64,000 nucleotides of DNA from Cupriavidus necator (GCF_013141915.1 NZ_SROX01000007.1:186001-250000); one strand, 5' to 3'. Positions 45,042-56,002 are shown, numbered from the stretch's first letter. A program made the numbers and translations. Notes: a model not told the origin generated them from the letters alone.

Positions 45042-45947
45042 TCAGGCCGCTTCGAATCCGGGCAGCGCGGCAATCTCGCCCGCCAGGAAGTCCAGTAACA
45101 CCCGCACCCGCGCCGGCTGGTAGCGCCGCGACGGACAGACCAGGAAGGCTTCCTGCGCCGGGCCGCGCCAGCGCGGCAGCACCCGCCGCAGCGCGCCGCT
45201 GTCGAGCAGGTCCTGCACCAGCCACGCCGGCGTCATGCCGAAGCCGGCGCCGGCAAGAAAGCTCTCGCGCATCGCCAGCGAATTGTTGACGCGGTAGCGG
45301 CACGGCGCGCTGACCCGCGCCTGGCCGCCGGGGCCGTCGAGCACGATCTCTTCGCCCGCGGCGAGCCAGGTAAAGCGCAGGATCTGGTGGCGCGCCAGGT
45401 CGGCCGGCTGCCGGATGCGCGGATGCCGCGCCAGGTAGTCCGGCGCGGCCACCAGCAAGCGCTGCGACACCGCGATCCGGCGCGCCACCACATGCGGCGG
45501 CAGCGTGGCGCCCAGCCGCACCGCCACATCGACGCCGGCTTCGACCAGGTCGACAAAGCGGTCGTCGAACAGCAGTTCCACCTCCACCTCGGGATAGCGC
45601 TGCTGGAACGCCAGCACCAGCGCGTTAAGGCGCAGCACGCCGAAACTGGCCGGCGCGCTCACGCGCACGCGGCCCGCCGGCTGGCCGGAAACGCCGCGCG
45701 CCTCGCCGACGGCCTCGCCGTATTCGTCCAGCACGCGCCGCGCGCGCTCGTAGAAGCGCCGCCCGGCCTCGGTCGGCGCCAGGCTGGTAGTGCTGCGCGC
45801 CAGCAGCCGCACGCCCATGTCACGCTCCAGCGCGGCCACGATCTTGCTGATGGTCGGCTGCGTCGACTGCTGCTCGCGCGCCACCGCCGACAGGCTGCCC
45901 AGCTCCACCGCGCGCACAAAGACCTGCATTGCCCGGATGGTGTCCAT
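45042..45947 (-). CDS. LysR-family regulator
   Basis: A 301-residue LysR protein of the CrgA/DmlR-like group: MDTIRAMQVFVRAVELGSLSAVAREQQSTQPTISKIVAALERDMGVRLL DNA-binding region and a substrate domain with AVRLGATLPPHVVARRIAVSQRLLVAAPDYLARH. Divergent from an SGNH hydrolase gene and convergent with fabG (36 bp). Confidence 0.89.
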   Translation of the reverse strand: MDTIRAMQVFVRAVELGSLSAVAREQQSTQPTISKIVAALERDMGVRLLARSTTSLAPTEAGRRFYERARRVLDEYGEAVGEARGVSGQPAGRVRVSAPASFGVLRLNALVLAFQQRYPEVEVELLFDDRFVDLVEAGVDVAVRLGATLPPHVVARRIAVSQRLLVAAPDYLARHPRIRQPADLARHQILRFTWLAAGEEIVLDGPGGQARVSAPCRYRVNNSLAMRESFLAGAGFGMTPAWLVQDLLDSGALRRVLPRWRGPAQEAFLVCPSRRYQPARVRVLLDFLAGEIAALPGFEAA

Positions 45948-45988
45948 GCCGCTCCTTGTCCTTCGTCATTCCTGATTGGAATGTGCAA

Positions 45989-46016
45989 TATGCCATTTTG
46001 CCTGCTACCTGGCATA
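45989..46016. promoter_or_regulatory. Inverted repeat between LysR and SGNH hydrolase genes
   Basis: TATGCCA (45989-45995) and TGGCATA (46010-46016) flank 14 bases in the 134-bp divergent gap. A LysR operator is possible from position; the arms are further apart than in a plain T-N11-A box. Confidence 0.35.
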
Positions 46017-46081
46017 GGTGGAATGGCCTAACTTTGGTCCCATGCCGGCGCCGTAGCCGGTCCATCCACCAGGACAAGACC

Positions 46082-47389
46082 ATGTTTTCCGCTCTCCGTC
46101 TGCAGCGCCGCGTGGCGGCGCTGACCTTTGTCGCTGCCATGACCAGCAGCGCTGCCATCGCCACCCCGCTGCAGGACCGGGCCTGGCTGACCAGCTGGAT
46201 GGCCAGCCAGCAGCCGGTGTGGCAGCCCGGGGCCCTGCCGCTGCCAACCGGCGTGCCGGCAGTGCTGGCGGACCAGACGGTGCGCCAGGTGGTGCGGCTG
46301 AGCGTGGGTGGCGGACGGCTGCGCGTGGTGCTGTCAAACTCCTATGGCCGGCAACCGGTCGTGATCGGCGCGGCGCAGCTTGCCCCGCACGCCGGCGGCG
46401 GTCGCATCGATACTGCCGGCAGCCGAGCAGTGACGTTCGGCGGCAGCGCCACGGTGACGATTCCCGCCGGCCAGTCCGTGGCCAGCGACCCAGTTGCCTT
46501 CGCCACGCCGGCATTGCGTGAACTGGCGCTAAGCGTGTACCTGCCGCAGCGCACGGCGATCGAATCGTTCCACTGGGATGGCCGGCAGACGGCGTGGCTT
46601 GCCGCCGGCAATGCCACCATGCAAGCCAGCTTGCCGGCCCCGAGGGCGTTCAGCGCGCGCCTGCTGCTGAGCGAGGTGCAGGTCGACGCGCCGGCGGGCG
46701 CGGGCGCCGTAGTCGCGCTCGGCGATTCGATCACGGAAGGCAACGGCTCGACCCCCGACGCCAACCGGCGCTGGCCCGATGTGCTGGCGCAGCGGCTGGC
46801 CGCCGATGGTGTGGCCGTGCTCAATGCCGGCATTTCCGGCGGCCGGCTGCTGCGCGACGGCATGGGCGTGTCCGCGCTGGCGCGGCTCGATCGCGACGTG
46901 CTGGCGCAGCCGCACGTGCGCACCGTGATCGCAGCCATCGGCATCAACGACATCGCGTGGGCGGGTTCGACCTTCGCACCGCACGATGCCGTGCCGCAGG
47001 CCGGCGAACTGATCGACGGCTATCGGCGCCTGATCGCCCGTGCGCATGCACGCGGCGTGCGCGTGATCGGCGCCACCATCACGCCGTTTGCCGGGGCGTT
47101 GCGCGATACGCCGATCCGCGGCTATGACGGTCCGGGCAAGGAAGCCGTGCGGCTGGCCGTCAACGACTGGATCCGCCACGGCGGCGCGTTCGACGCGGTG
47201 GCGGACTTTGACGCCGCGGTGCGCGATCCCGCGCGCCCGCAGGCACTGCTGCCGGCATTCGACAGCGGCGACCACCTGCATCCCGGCGATGCGGGCTATC
47301 GCGCCATGGCGGCGCAGGCGGAGGCGGTGTGGCGAAGCGTTGCCGCTCAGTCCCGCGCCGGCGCGCCGGGCGGAAACAGCGGGCGATAG
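46082..47389 (+). CDS. Secreted SGNH/GDSL-type esterase
   Basis: A 435-residue protein with a signal peptide (VAALTFVAAMTSSAAIA) and the SGNH blocks: LGDSITEG (Ser216), GINDIAWAG and DHLHPGDAGY with the Asp/His pair. A beta-rich N-terminal domain (residues 35-200) precedes the hydrolase domain, as in plant-polymer and acetyl esterases. It acts in the periplasm or outside; the ester is unknown. Its last 43 bp overlap the convergent GST gene. Confidence 0.87.
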   Translation: MFSALRLQRRVAALTFVAAMTSSAAIATPLQDRAWLTSWMASQQPVWQPGALPLPTGVPAVLADQTVRQVVRLSVGGGRLRVVLSNSYGRQPVVIGAAQLAPHAGGGRIDTAGSRAVTFGGSATVTIPAGQSVASDPVAFATPALRELALSVYLPQRTAIESFHWDGRQTAWLAAGNATMQASLPAPRAFSARLLLSEVQVDAPAGAGAVVALGDSITEGNGSTPDANRRWPDVLAQRLAADGVAVLNAGISGGRLLRDGMGVSALARLDRDVLAQPHVRTVIAAIGINDIAWAGSTFAPHDAVPQAGELIDGYRRLIARAHARGVRVIGATITPFAGALRDTPIRGYDGPGKEAVRLAVNDWIRHGGAFDAVADFDAAVRDPARPQALLPAFDSGDHLHPGDAGYRAMAAQAEAVWRSVAAQSRAGAPGGNSGR

Positions 47390-48000
47390 GGCCGCGCCTC
47401 GTCCACCGCGCGGGCAAACGACGGCCGCGCCAGCAGTCGGTTGCGATAGGCGCGCACGTTGCCGCATGCCTGCGGGATCGGCTGCACCCAGTCCGCATAG
47501 AACAGCGACGGCGCGGCGGCGCAGTCCGCCAGCGTGAAGGCATCGCCCGCGGCCCATTGCCGTGACGCCAGCTCGGTCTCCAGCCAGGCATAGGCGGTGT
47601 CGAGCAGCTTGCGGTGCTCGGCCACGCCATAGGCATCGCGGCTCGCCGCGGGGCGCAGGTAGTCGGCCACGATGCGCTGCATCGGCGTCATCACGTACTG
47701 GTCGAAGAAGCGGTCAAGCAGGCGCACCCGCAGCGCGGCGTCGGGCGCTTCGGGCAGCCAGCGCACCGGGCCGCGGTGATGCTGGTCCAGGTACTCGACG
47801 ATGATGCTGGACTCGAACACCGGGCGGCCATCATCGACCAGCAGCGGCATGCGCCGCAGCGGCCACTGCCGGCCCAGTTCGTCCATGTTGTGGGCGTGAT
47901 CCGGCGACAGCATGCGAAATTCGAAAGGAATCGCGTTCTCGTACAACGCGACGAGGACCTTCTGGCAATACGATGAAAACGGGTGCGCGTACAGCTCCAT
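47347..48000 (-). CDS. Glutathione S-transferase
   Basis: A 217-residue cytoplasmic GST: thioredoxin-like N-domain (MELYAHPFSSYCQKVLVALYENAIPFEFR, with Ser9-Ser10/Cys12 near the glutathione site, MPLLVDDGRPVFESSIIVEYL) and an alpha-helical C-domain with the AGDAFTLADCAAAPSLFYADWV signature. Substrate unknown. Convergent overlap with the SGNH gene. Confidence 0.9.
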   Translation of the reverse strand: MELYAHPFSSYCQKVLVALYENAIPFEFRMLSPDHAHNMDELGRQWPLRRMPLLVDDGRPVFESSIIVEYLDQHHRGPVRWLPEAPDAALRVRLLDRFFDQYVMTPMQRIVADYLRPAASRDAYGVAEHRKLLDTAYAWLETELASRQWAAGDAFTLADCAAAPSLFYADWVQPIPQACGNVRAYRNRLLARPSFARAVDEARPYRPLFPPGAPARD

Positions 48001-48046
48001 CGTGATCTCCGGTGGTGAACGTGGGTGGCAGGGGTTTTGCGCGCGG

Positions 48047-49961
<1,915 letters not shown>

Positions 49962-50116
49962 GATGTCTCCATGGATAAGTTCTGCTCATGCATCGACTGA
50001 GAAGCGACCATTTGTCTGGGTCGATATCGAATCCGATACTTGGCACGTCGGCCGGGAAGCCAATGGCGAGCTTGGCGACAAGATGAATTCTACTTAATCA
50101 TTGACCGGAGCCAGCG

Positions 50117-50515
50117 ATGCCCCTGCAACAAGTCCACACTCATCCCGATCCCTATGCCCCTTACCTGCTTTCGCAAGCCATCCGGACGGGCGGCCTGCTG
50201 TTCGTTTCCGGCCAGGCCGGGGTTGGCGACGATGGCGCCATCGTCGGCCACGGCGACTTCGACGCGCAGGCCGAGCAGGCTTTCCGCAACCTCGAACGCG
50301 CGCTGCGGGCGGGTGGCTCGGGCCTGGACCGCGTCGCCAAGGTGACGATCTTCCTGACGTCGATGGAACACTTCCCGAAGATCGTCGCGCTGCGCCGCAA
50401 GTGGTTCTCCGCCCCCTACCCCGCCGACACCATCGTCGAGGTCGCGGCGCTCTATTCGCCGGACGCGATGATCGAGATCGAGGCCATCGCCGTAGCCACG
50501 GAGGCCGCGCAATGA
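50117..50515 (+). CDS. RidA/YjgF family protein
   Basis: A 132-residue protein of the YjgF/YER057c/UK114 family: LLFVSGQAGVGDDG, AEQAFRNLERALRAGGSGLDRVAKVTIFLTSMEHFP and AALYSPDAMIEIEAIA. The usual Arg of the PaR(S) substrate site is replaced in this spot by SPDA, so it may not be a classic 2-aminoacrylate deaminase. GGAG before ATG 50117. Its stop overlaps the next start (ATGA). Confidence 0.87.
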   Translation: MPLQQVHTHPDPYAPYLLSQAIRTGGLLFVSGQAGVGDDGAIVGHGDFDAQAEQAFRNLERALRAGGSGLDRVAKVTIFLTSMEHFPKIVALRRKWFSAPYPADTIVEVAALYSPDAMIEIEAIAVATEAAQ

Positions 50516-51645
50516 CCGCGCTCGCCGCCCCTTCGCTGTTCGATGCGCTGGCGCTGAACGGCGTGCCGCTGCGCAACCGCCTGGTGGTGGCGCCGATGAC
50601 GCGCATCAGCGCCTCGGACGCGGGCGTTGCCACCGAAGCCATGCGCCGCTATTACGCAGGCTTCGCCCGCGGCGGCTTTGGCCTGATCGTCACGGAGGGC
50701 ATCTATACCGACCGCGCCTACGCGCAGGGCTACGCCGGCCAGCCCGGCCTGACCGACGCGCAGCAGGCGCAAGCCTGGCAGCAGGTCGTGGCGGCGGTCC
50801 ACCAGGCCGGCGGGCGCATCGTCGCGCAGCTGATGCATGCCGGCGCGCTGTCGCAAGCCAACCGCTTCCGCGAGGACACCGTGGGGCCATCGGCCGTGCA
50901 GCCGCGCGGCCAGCAGATGCCTGTTTATGGCGGCAAGGGCCCATACCGGATGCCGCGCGCGATGGGCGAGGCAGAGATCCTGCAGGCGATCGACGGCTTT
51001 GCGCAGGCCGCGCGGCTGGCCCGCGAAGCGGGGTTCGACGGGGTGGAAATCCACGGTGCCAATGGCTATCTGCTGGACCAGTTCCTCACCAGCCATACCA
51101 ACCAGCGCCAGGACGGCTGGGGCGGCGGCATCGCGCAGCGCATGCGCCTGCTGCTGGAGACCATCAGCGCGTTGCGCGCGGCGGTGGGAGCCGGCTTCGT
51201 CGTCGGCGCGCGCCTCTCTCAAGGCAAGGTGAACGATTTCACCCATAAATGGCCGGAAGGCGCGGAAGGCGCGAACGCGGTCTTTGCCGCGCTGGCGGCC
51301 AGCGCCGTCGACTACCTGCACGTGACGGAACACGAGGCCTGGCAGCCCGCCTTCGCCAACGGCGGCGCGACGCTGGTGCAACACGCTCGCCGCGCCGCGC
51401 CGGGGCTGGCGATCATCGCCAACGGCGGCCTGCATGCGCCATCGCGGGCAGCCGGCATGCTGAGCGATGGCGCGGCACTTGTCGCGCTCGGGCGCGGGGC
51501 GCTGGCGAATCCGGACTGGCCGTTGCGGGTGCGCGCGGGACAGCCGCTACGGCCATTCGACGCGGCCGTGCTTGCGCCGCTGGCCGATATCAAGGATGCG
51601 GAACTGGCGCTGCGCGCAGCCAGCGCGGCGGCGGCGCCGGCATGA
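50512..51645 (+). CDS. Old Yellow Enzyme family NADH:flavin oxidoreductase
   Basis: A 377-residue FMN-dependent TIM-barrel enzyme: LRNRLVVAPMTRISASDAG, QLMHAGALSQ, GFAQAARLAREAGFDGVEIHGANGYLLDQFL and ARLSQGKVNDF, ending with the GRGALANPDWP FMN-phosphate region. It reduces activated C=C bonds or related substrates with NAD(P)H. It is translationally coupled to the RidA gene, which suggests an imine or enamine intermediate in the shared pathway. Confidence 0.89.
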   Translation: MTALAAPSLFDALALNGVPLRNRLVVAPMTRISASDAGVATEAMRRYYAGFARGGFGLIVTEGIYTDRAYAQGYAGQPGLTDAQQAQAWQQVVAAVHQAGGRIVAQLMHAGALSQANRFREDTVGPSAVQPRGQQMPVYGGKGPYRMPRAMGEAEILQAIDGFAQAARLAREAGFDGVEIHGANGYLLDQFLTSHTNQRQDGWGGGIAQRMRLLLETISALRAAVGAGFVVGARLSQGKVNDFTHKWPEGAEGANAVFAALAASAVDYLHVTEHEAWQPAFANGGATLVQHARRAAPGLAIIANGGLHAPSRAAGMLSDGAALVALGRGALANPDWPLRVRAGQPLRPFDAAVLAPLADIKDAELALRAASAAAAPA

Positions 51646-51657
51646 CCACCGCTCCGC

Positions 51658-52656
51658 CTAGCGCCCGGCGCGATCCCTGCGCCAGTTGGCCGGCGCCATG
51701 CCGAACTGCGCCGAAAACCACCGCGTAAACGAACTGGCCGAGCCATAGCCCAGCAACTGCGACACGCGCAACAGCGAATAGCGCGGGTTTTCCACATACC
51801 GCCGCGCCAGTTCGCGCCGCACGTCGTTGAGGATCTCGGTAAAGTTCTCGCCCGCGTCGTCGAGCTGGCGCTGCATGGTGCGCAGGCTCAGGCCCAGCCC
51901 CTCGGCCACGGCTTCGCAGGTGGCGCGGCCCATCGGCAGCATCAGGTAGATGGCGGCGCGCACTTCCTGGCCGATGGACTGCGGGTTGGCGCGCGGCAGC
52001 GTGTCGATGAACTGCTGCGCATAACGCGCCATGGCGGGGTCCGCCGTCGGGTTCGGCGCGTCGAGGTCGGCTGCGCGGCAGACGATGCCATTGAAGTCCG
52101 CATTGAATTCCAGCGGGCAGCCGAACAGGCGGCGATGGATGCGCAGGTCGGCCGGCGCCGCATGCGTGAAGCTCACGCCGATCGGTTGCCAGCGCGGCCC
52201 CAGCAGCAGCGCGCACATGCGGAAGACGACGCCGATGGCCAGCTCGGTGGCCTGCCGCGAGGGCGCGTCGCTGAGCACTTCCTGCCGGATCACCACCGCG
52301 CCGCCCGCCTCTTCCAGCAACAGCGCCACCGAGTCGTTGACCAGGTGCCGGTAGCGGATGGTGGTGGCCAGCGCCGCGCGCAGCGTGGGCTGCTGGCTGA
52401 TCAGCAGGCTCATCACGCCGAAGTCCGAAAGCTGGCGCGACTCCGCCATGCGCAGCCCGAAGCTCGGGCACGCCGACGCCTGCGCGGCGGCTTCCAGTAG
52501 CGCCACGCAGGCGCTCAGCGGAATGCGCTGGTCGGGGTCGTCCAGCCAGGCTCGCCGCAGCCGGGCCTGGCGCAGCAACGGCAGCGGATCGAGGCCGAGA
52601 TCGCGCGCAACCTCGAGGAAGTTGGTCAGTGCGGCAGCACGAATCAGGGTTTCCAA
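51658..52656 (-). CDS. AraC-family regulator with PF12625-type sensor
   Basis: A 332-residue regulator: an N-terminal arabinose-binding-like domain (residues 15-200: AALTNFLEVARDLGLDP, VRYRHL-type block, FGCPLEFNADFNGIV) and a C-terminal AraC helix-turn-helix (LSLRTMQRQLDDAGENFTEILNDVRRELARRYV, VSQLLGYGSASSFTRWFSAQFGMAPANWR). The start is placed at TTG 52656 because the protein then lines up residue for residue with the paralogue at 57178 (both reach LTN at residues 10-12). Divergent from the quinone oxidoreductase gene with a direct repeat between them. Confidence 0.84.
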   Translation of the reverse strand: METLIRAAALTNFLEVARDLGLDPLPLLRQARLRRAWLDDPDQRIPLSACVALLEAAAQASACPSFGLRMAESRQLSDFGVMSLLISQQPTLRAALATTIRYRHLVNDSVALLLEEAGGAVVIRQEVLSDAPSRQATELAIGVVFRMCALLLGPRWQPIGVSFTHAAPADLRIHRRLFGCPLEFNADFNGIVCRAADLDAPNPTADPAMARYAQQFIDTLPRANPQSIGQEVRAAIYLMLPMGRATCEAVAEGLGLSLRTMQRQLDDAGENFTEILNDVRRELARRYVENPRYSLLRVSQLLGYGSASSFTRWFSAQFGMAPANWRRDRAGR

Positions 52657-52760
52657 GCCGGCATTGCCCTTGCGAAGTGGTAGACGGGTTGCGCAGCGTC
52701 GCTGCATCGAGCGCGGGCGCGTGCCCGCGGCAGCAGCGATGATAGGACCGCGTGGCATCA

Positions 52761-52798
52761 AATGCAAAGTCGGCGGTAGCCAATGCAAAGCGCGGCGG
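52761..52798 (+). promoter_or_regulatory. 21-bp-spaced direct repeat, candidate AraC site
   Basis: AATGCAAAGTCGGCGG at 52761 and AATGCAAAGCGCGGCGG at 52782 are direct repeats exactly 21 bp apart, two helical turns, in the gap between the divergent AraC gene and the quinone oxidoreductase gene. The same spacing is seen for the different repeat linked to the paralogous AraC at 57114. Confidence 0.6.
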
Positions 52799-52864
52799 GA
52801 CGCCAATCCCTACAGTTGCTTTGAAGTGCAGCCTTGCACCAATGGCGATCCAGGAGACAAGACG

Positions 52865-53845
52865 ATGGCAACTGTAGTGCGCATATACGAAACCGGCGGC
52901 CCCGAAGTGCTGCGCTACGAACACATGGAAGTGGGCGAGCCGGGCCCGGGGGAAGTCCGCATCCGTCACGTGGCGGTGGGACTGAACTACGCCGACACCT
53001 ATTTCCGCAATGGCACCTATCCGGTGCCGCTACCCAGCGGCATGGGCGTGGAAGCCGCCGGCGTGGTGGTGGCGGTGGGCCCCGGTGTGACCAACGTGGT
53101 CGCCGGCGAACGCGTGACCTATACCGGCTTTATCAACACGCTTGGCGCCTACAGCTCCGAACGCCTGGTGCCGGCCGCGCCGCTGATCCGCCTGCCCGAC
53201 AGCATTGCCTTCGAAACCGCCGCGGCCATGACCATGCGCGGGCTGACCTCGGCCTACCTGATGCGCCGCATCCATCCGTTCCAGGCGGGCGACACCATCC
53301 TGCTGCATGCCGCCGCGGGCGGGGTCGGGCTGATCGTGTCGCAATGGGCCAAGCTGCTGGGCCTGACCGTGATCGGCACGGTATCCACCGAAGCCAAGGC
53401 CGAGGTGGCCCGCGCCCATGGCTGCGACCACATCATCTACTACACCCGCGAGGACGTGGCCAGACGCGTGCGCGAGCTGACCGACGGCGTGGGCGTCTCG
53501 GTGGTGTTCGACAGCGTCGGCAAGACCACTTTCATGGCTTCGCTCGATTCGCTCAAGCGGCGCGGCACCATGGTCTGCGTGGGCACCGCATCGGGCCCGA
53601 TTGCGCCGTTCGACCCGGTGCTGCTGGCGATGAAGGGCTCGCTGTTCCTGACCCGGCCCGCGCTGGCCGACTACATCGCCGACCCCGCGGAGAAACAGGC
53701 GCTGGCCGACGAGCTGTTCGGCCACGTCGGCGCGGGCCGCCTCCGCATCGGCATCAACCAGCGCTATGCGCTGGAAGACGCGGTCCAGGCGCACCAGGAC
53801 CTGGAAGCGCGCCGCACCACCGGGTCATCGATCTTCGTCATCTGA
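52865..53845 (+). CDS. Zinc-free quinone oxidoreductase (MDR family)
   Basis: A 326-residue member of the QOR branch of the medium-chain dehydrogenase/reductase family: VGLNYADTYFRNGTYPVPLPSGMGVEAAGVV, the cofactor loop HAAAGGVGLIVSQWAKLLG and the ending TTGSSIFVI. Zinc ligands are absent. It uses NADPH to reduce quinones or enones. AGGAGA seven bases before ATG 52865. It is followed after 25 bp by a TauD-type dioxygenase, with which it is probably co-transcribed. Confidence 0.9.
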   Translation: MATVVRIYETGGPEVLRYEHMEVGEPGPGEVRIRHVAVGLNYADTYFRNGTYPVPLPSGMGVEAAGVVVAVGPGVTNVVAGERVTYTGFINTLGAYSSERLVPAAPLIRLPDSIAFETAAAMTMRGLTSAYLMRRIHPFQAGDTILLHAAAGGVGLIVSQWAKLLGLTVIGTVSTEAKAEVARAHGCDHIIYYTREDVARRVRELTDGVGVSVVFDSVGKTTFMASLDSLKRRGTMVCVGTASGPIAPFDPVLLAMKGSLFLTRPALADYIADPAEKQALADELFGHVGAGRLRIGINQRYALEDAVQAHQDLEARRTTGSSIFVI

Positions 53846-53870
53846 GAACAACAACCAAGGAGACAACGCC

Positions 53871-54719
53871 ATGCAAGCAGAACCACTGACCTGCACCATA
53901 GGCGCCGAGCTGACCGGCGTGAGCCTGGCCGACGCCTCGCGCGACGCCGGCCTGTTCGCGGAAATCAAGGCGCTGCTGCTGCAGTACAAGGTGCTGTTCC
54001 TGCGCGACCAGGACATCACCCGCGCCGAACATGTTGCCTTTGCCCGCCAGTTCGGCGAGCTGGAGGACCACCCGGTGGTCGGCAGCGACCCGGAGCATCC
54101 GGGCCTGGTGCAGATCTACAAGTCGCCCGACAGCAAGGTCGAGCACTACGAGAATTCCTTCCATTGCGATGCCACCTGGCGGCAGGCGCCGCCGATGGGC
54201 TGCGTGCTGCGTTGCGTGGAAACGCCGGCGGTGGGCGGCGACACCATCTGGGTCAACATGGGCGAGGCGTACCGGCGCCTGCCGCAGGACGTGAAGGCCC
54301 GTATCGAAGGCCTGCGCGCCAAGCACAGCATCGAACACACCTTCGGCGCCAACATGCCGCCGGAGAAACGCGCGGCCCTGGCGGCGCAGTTCCCGATGGT
54401 CGAGCATCCCGTGGTGCGCACCCACCCCGAGACGGGCGAGAAGGTCCTGTTCGTCAACGCCTTCACCTCGCACTTTGCCAACTACCATCGCGGCGACGTG
54501 GTCCGCTTCGGCAAGGATTTCATGCCCGGCGCGGGCGACCTGCTGCACTACCTGTGCGCGCAGGCCGAGATCCCGGAGTACCAGGTGCGCTGGCGCTGGA
54601 AGCAGCACAGCGTGGCGATCTGGGAAAACCGCTGCACCCAGCATTACGCGGTGCAGGACTATGCCCCGACGGTGCGCAAGATGGAGCGCGCGGGCATCAT
54701 CGGCGACGTGCCGTTCTGA
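53871..54719 (+). CDS. TauD/TfdA family Fe(II)/2-oxoglutarate dioxygenase
   Basis: A 282-residue dioxygenase with the iron ligands His98 and Asp100 (FHCDATW), the distal His258 (NRCTQHYAVQDY) and the 2-oxoglutarate-binding Arg about 11 residues on (PTVRKM). DTIWVNMGEAYRRLP and HPVVRTHPETGEKVLFVN are typical family blocks. It hydroxylates an acidic substrate, sulfonate, phenoxy acid or other. AAGGAG seven to eight bases before ATG 53871. A terminator follows. The neighbouring quinone oxidoreductase and AraC regulator may give the substrate context, but none is clear. Confidence 0.9.
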   Translation: MQAEPLTCTIGAELTGVSLADASRDAGLFAEIKALLLQYKVLFLRDQDITRAEHVAFARQFGELEDHPVVGSDPEHPGLVQIYKSPDSKVEHYENSFHCDATWRQAPPMGCVLRCVETPAVGGDTIWVNMGEAYRRLPQDVKARIEGLRAKHSIEHTFGANMPPEKRAALAAQFPMVEHPVVRTHPETGEKVLFVNAFTSHFANYHRGDVVRFGKDFMPGAGDLLHYLCAQAEIPEYQVRWRWKQHSVAIWENRCTQHYAVQDYAPTVRKMERAGIIGDVPF

Positions 54720-54736
54720 CGGCGGAAAGACAAAAA

Positions 54737-54765
54737 GGCAGCCTATTCCGAGGCTGCCCTTTTTT
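54737..54765 (+). terminator. Rho-independent terminator after the dioxygenase
   Basis: Stem GGCAGCC / GGCTGCC with an eight-base loop, flanked by A-run and followed by six T residues, 17 bp after the dioxygenase stop. The A-run on its left means it can also stop transcription from the minus-strand Bug operon. Confidence 0.9.
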
Positions 54766-54781
54766 GTTACCCGGCATGGAC

Positions 54782-55756
54782 TCAGGGCTGGATATTGAAC
54801 GCCTTGACGATGCCGGCATTGCGCTCGAACTCCGCGCGCACGGACTCGCTCAACTGTGGCAACGGCTGCGCCGGCAGCGGCTCATAGCCAAGGGCCTCCA
54901 TCCTGTCGCGCACTTTGGCGGCCGCAGCCGCCTTGTAGGCCGCCGCGTGGATCTTATCGGCCAGTTCGGGCGACAGCTTGGACGACGCGATCACGCCGAC
55001 CCAGTTGCTGAACTCCATGTCGGGATAGCCCATTTCCGCGAAGGTGGGCACCTGCGGCAGCAGCGCCGAGCGGCTCTTCGACGCCACCGCATAAACCTGC
55101 ACCTTGCCGGCGCGGATCATCGGCAGCGAGGTCACCATGCCGTCGTACATCACGGCGATCTGGTTGCCCATCACCTGCGCCAGCGCCGGCGCCGAGCCCG
55201 CGAAGGGCACATGCTGCAAGTCCAATCCCGCCTTCTGGTTCATGATCATGCCGGCGTAGTGCGAGGCGGTGCCGGCGCTATACGAGGCAAAGCTGAGCTT
55301 GCCGGGGTTGGCGCGCACGTAGCTCACCAGGCTCTTCAGGTCCCTGGCCGGCAGGCCGGGCGCGCCGATCATCACCATGCGCGAACGCGCCACGGCGGCG
55401 ATGGGGCGGATGTCCTTGAGCGGGTCGAACGCGGGCTTTAGCACATGCGGCACCTCGGTCAGCACATTGCTGGCGGTGACCATGATGGTCTGGCCATCTG
55501 CGGGTGCCGCCAGCATGGTGGTGATGGCGATGCCGCCGCCGGCGCCGGGCTTGTTGTCGACCACCACGGGGTGGCCTAGGTCCGCCGACAGCTGGTCCGC
55601 CAGCAGGCGGGCGAGTACGTCCATGGTGCCGCCGGCCGGAGCCGGCACCAGCATCCGGACCGGCTTGCTGGTCCAGGCCATGGCGGCCGGAGCGGCCAGC
55701 GCGAGGCTGGCCGCCGCGGCGGCAATGCGCAGCAGGAACGCGGGGTGGGTGGTCAT
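54782..55756 (-). CDS. Bug/TctC periplasmic solute-binding protein
   Basis: A 324-residue protein with a signal peptide (RIAAAAASLALAAPAAMA) and the Bug family blocks KPVRMLVPAPAGGTMDVLARLLA, VVDNKPGAGGGIAITTMLAAPADG and HVPFAGSAPALAQVMGNQIAVMYDG. GGAGA before ATG 55756. It is the last gene of a minus-strand unit with a DUF1289 gene (10 bp upstream) and a BKACE-type cleavage enzyme, so it probably binds that pathway's acid. Confidence 0.89.
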   Translation of the reverse strand: MTTHPAFLLRIAAAAASLALAAPAAMAWTSKPVRMLVPAPAGGTMDVLARLLADQLSADLGHPVVVDNKPGAGGGIAITTMLAAPADGQTIMVTASNVLTEVPHVLKPAFDPLKDIRPIAAVARSRMVMIGAPGLPARDLKSLVSYVRANPGKLSFASYSAGTASHYAGMIMNQKAGLDLQHVPFAGSAPALAQVMGNQIAVMYDGMVTSLPMIRAGKVQVYAVASKSRSALLPQVPTFAEMGYPDMEFSNWVGVIASSKLSPELADKIHAAAYKAAAAAKVRDRMEALGYEPLPAQPLPQLSESVRAEFERNAGIVKAFNIQP

Positions 55757-55766
55757 GTTGTCTCCG

Positions 55767-55958
55767 TTATGTAGTATGGACCTTGGTCGCCCGGCGTGCC
55801 GGCACTGCCGCCAGCACCTGCGCGCGTTCCGCCTCGCTCAGTCGCGCCCCGCACCCGATCTCCAGCCGGGTCCTGCCGCAACCCTGGCAAGAGCGGTTGG
55901 CCCAATCCATGCGGCAAATGTTGATGCAGGGATTGGCGAGGGCGTCGGGGTGATGCAT
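55767..55958 (-). CDS. DUF1289 small cysteine protein
   Basis: A 63-residue protein with the DUF1289 pattern PCINICRMDWANRSCQGCGRT, LEIG and a C-terminal helix. The four cysteines suggest a metal or Fe-S site. GGAG seven bases before ATG 55958 supports translation. It lies between the BKACE gene and the Bug gene with short gaps on each side. Confidence 0.82.
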   Translation of the reverse strand: MHHPDALANPCINICRMDWANRSCQGCGRTRLEIGCGARLSEAERAQVLAAVPARRATKVHTT

Positions 55959-56002
55959 CGCGGACTCCGGTAGTACCTGCGCTGGCGTGCCAGCGCCAGC
56001 CG

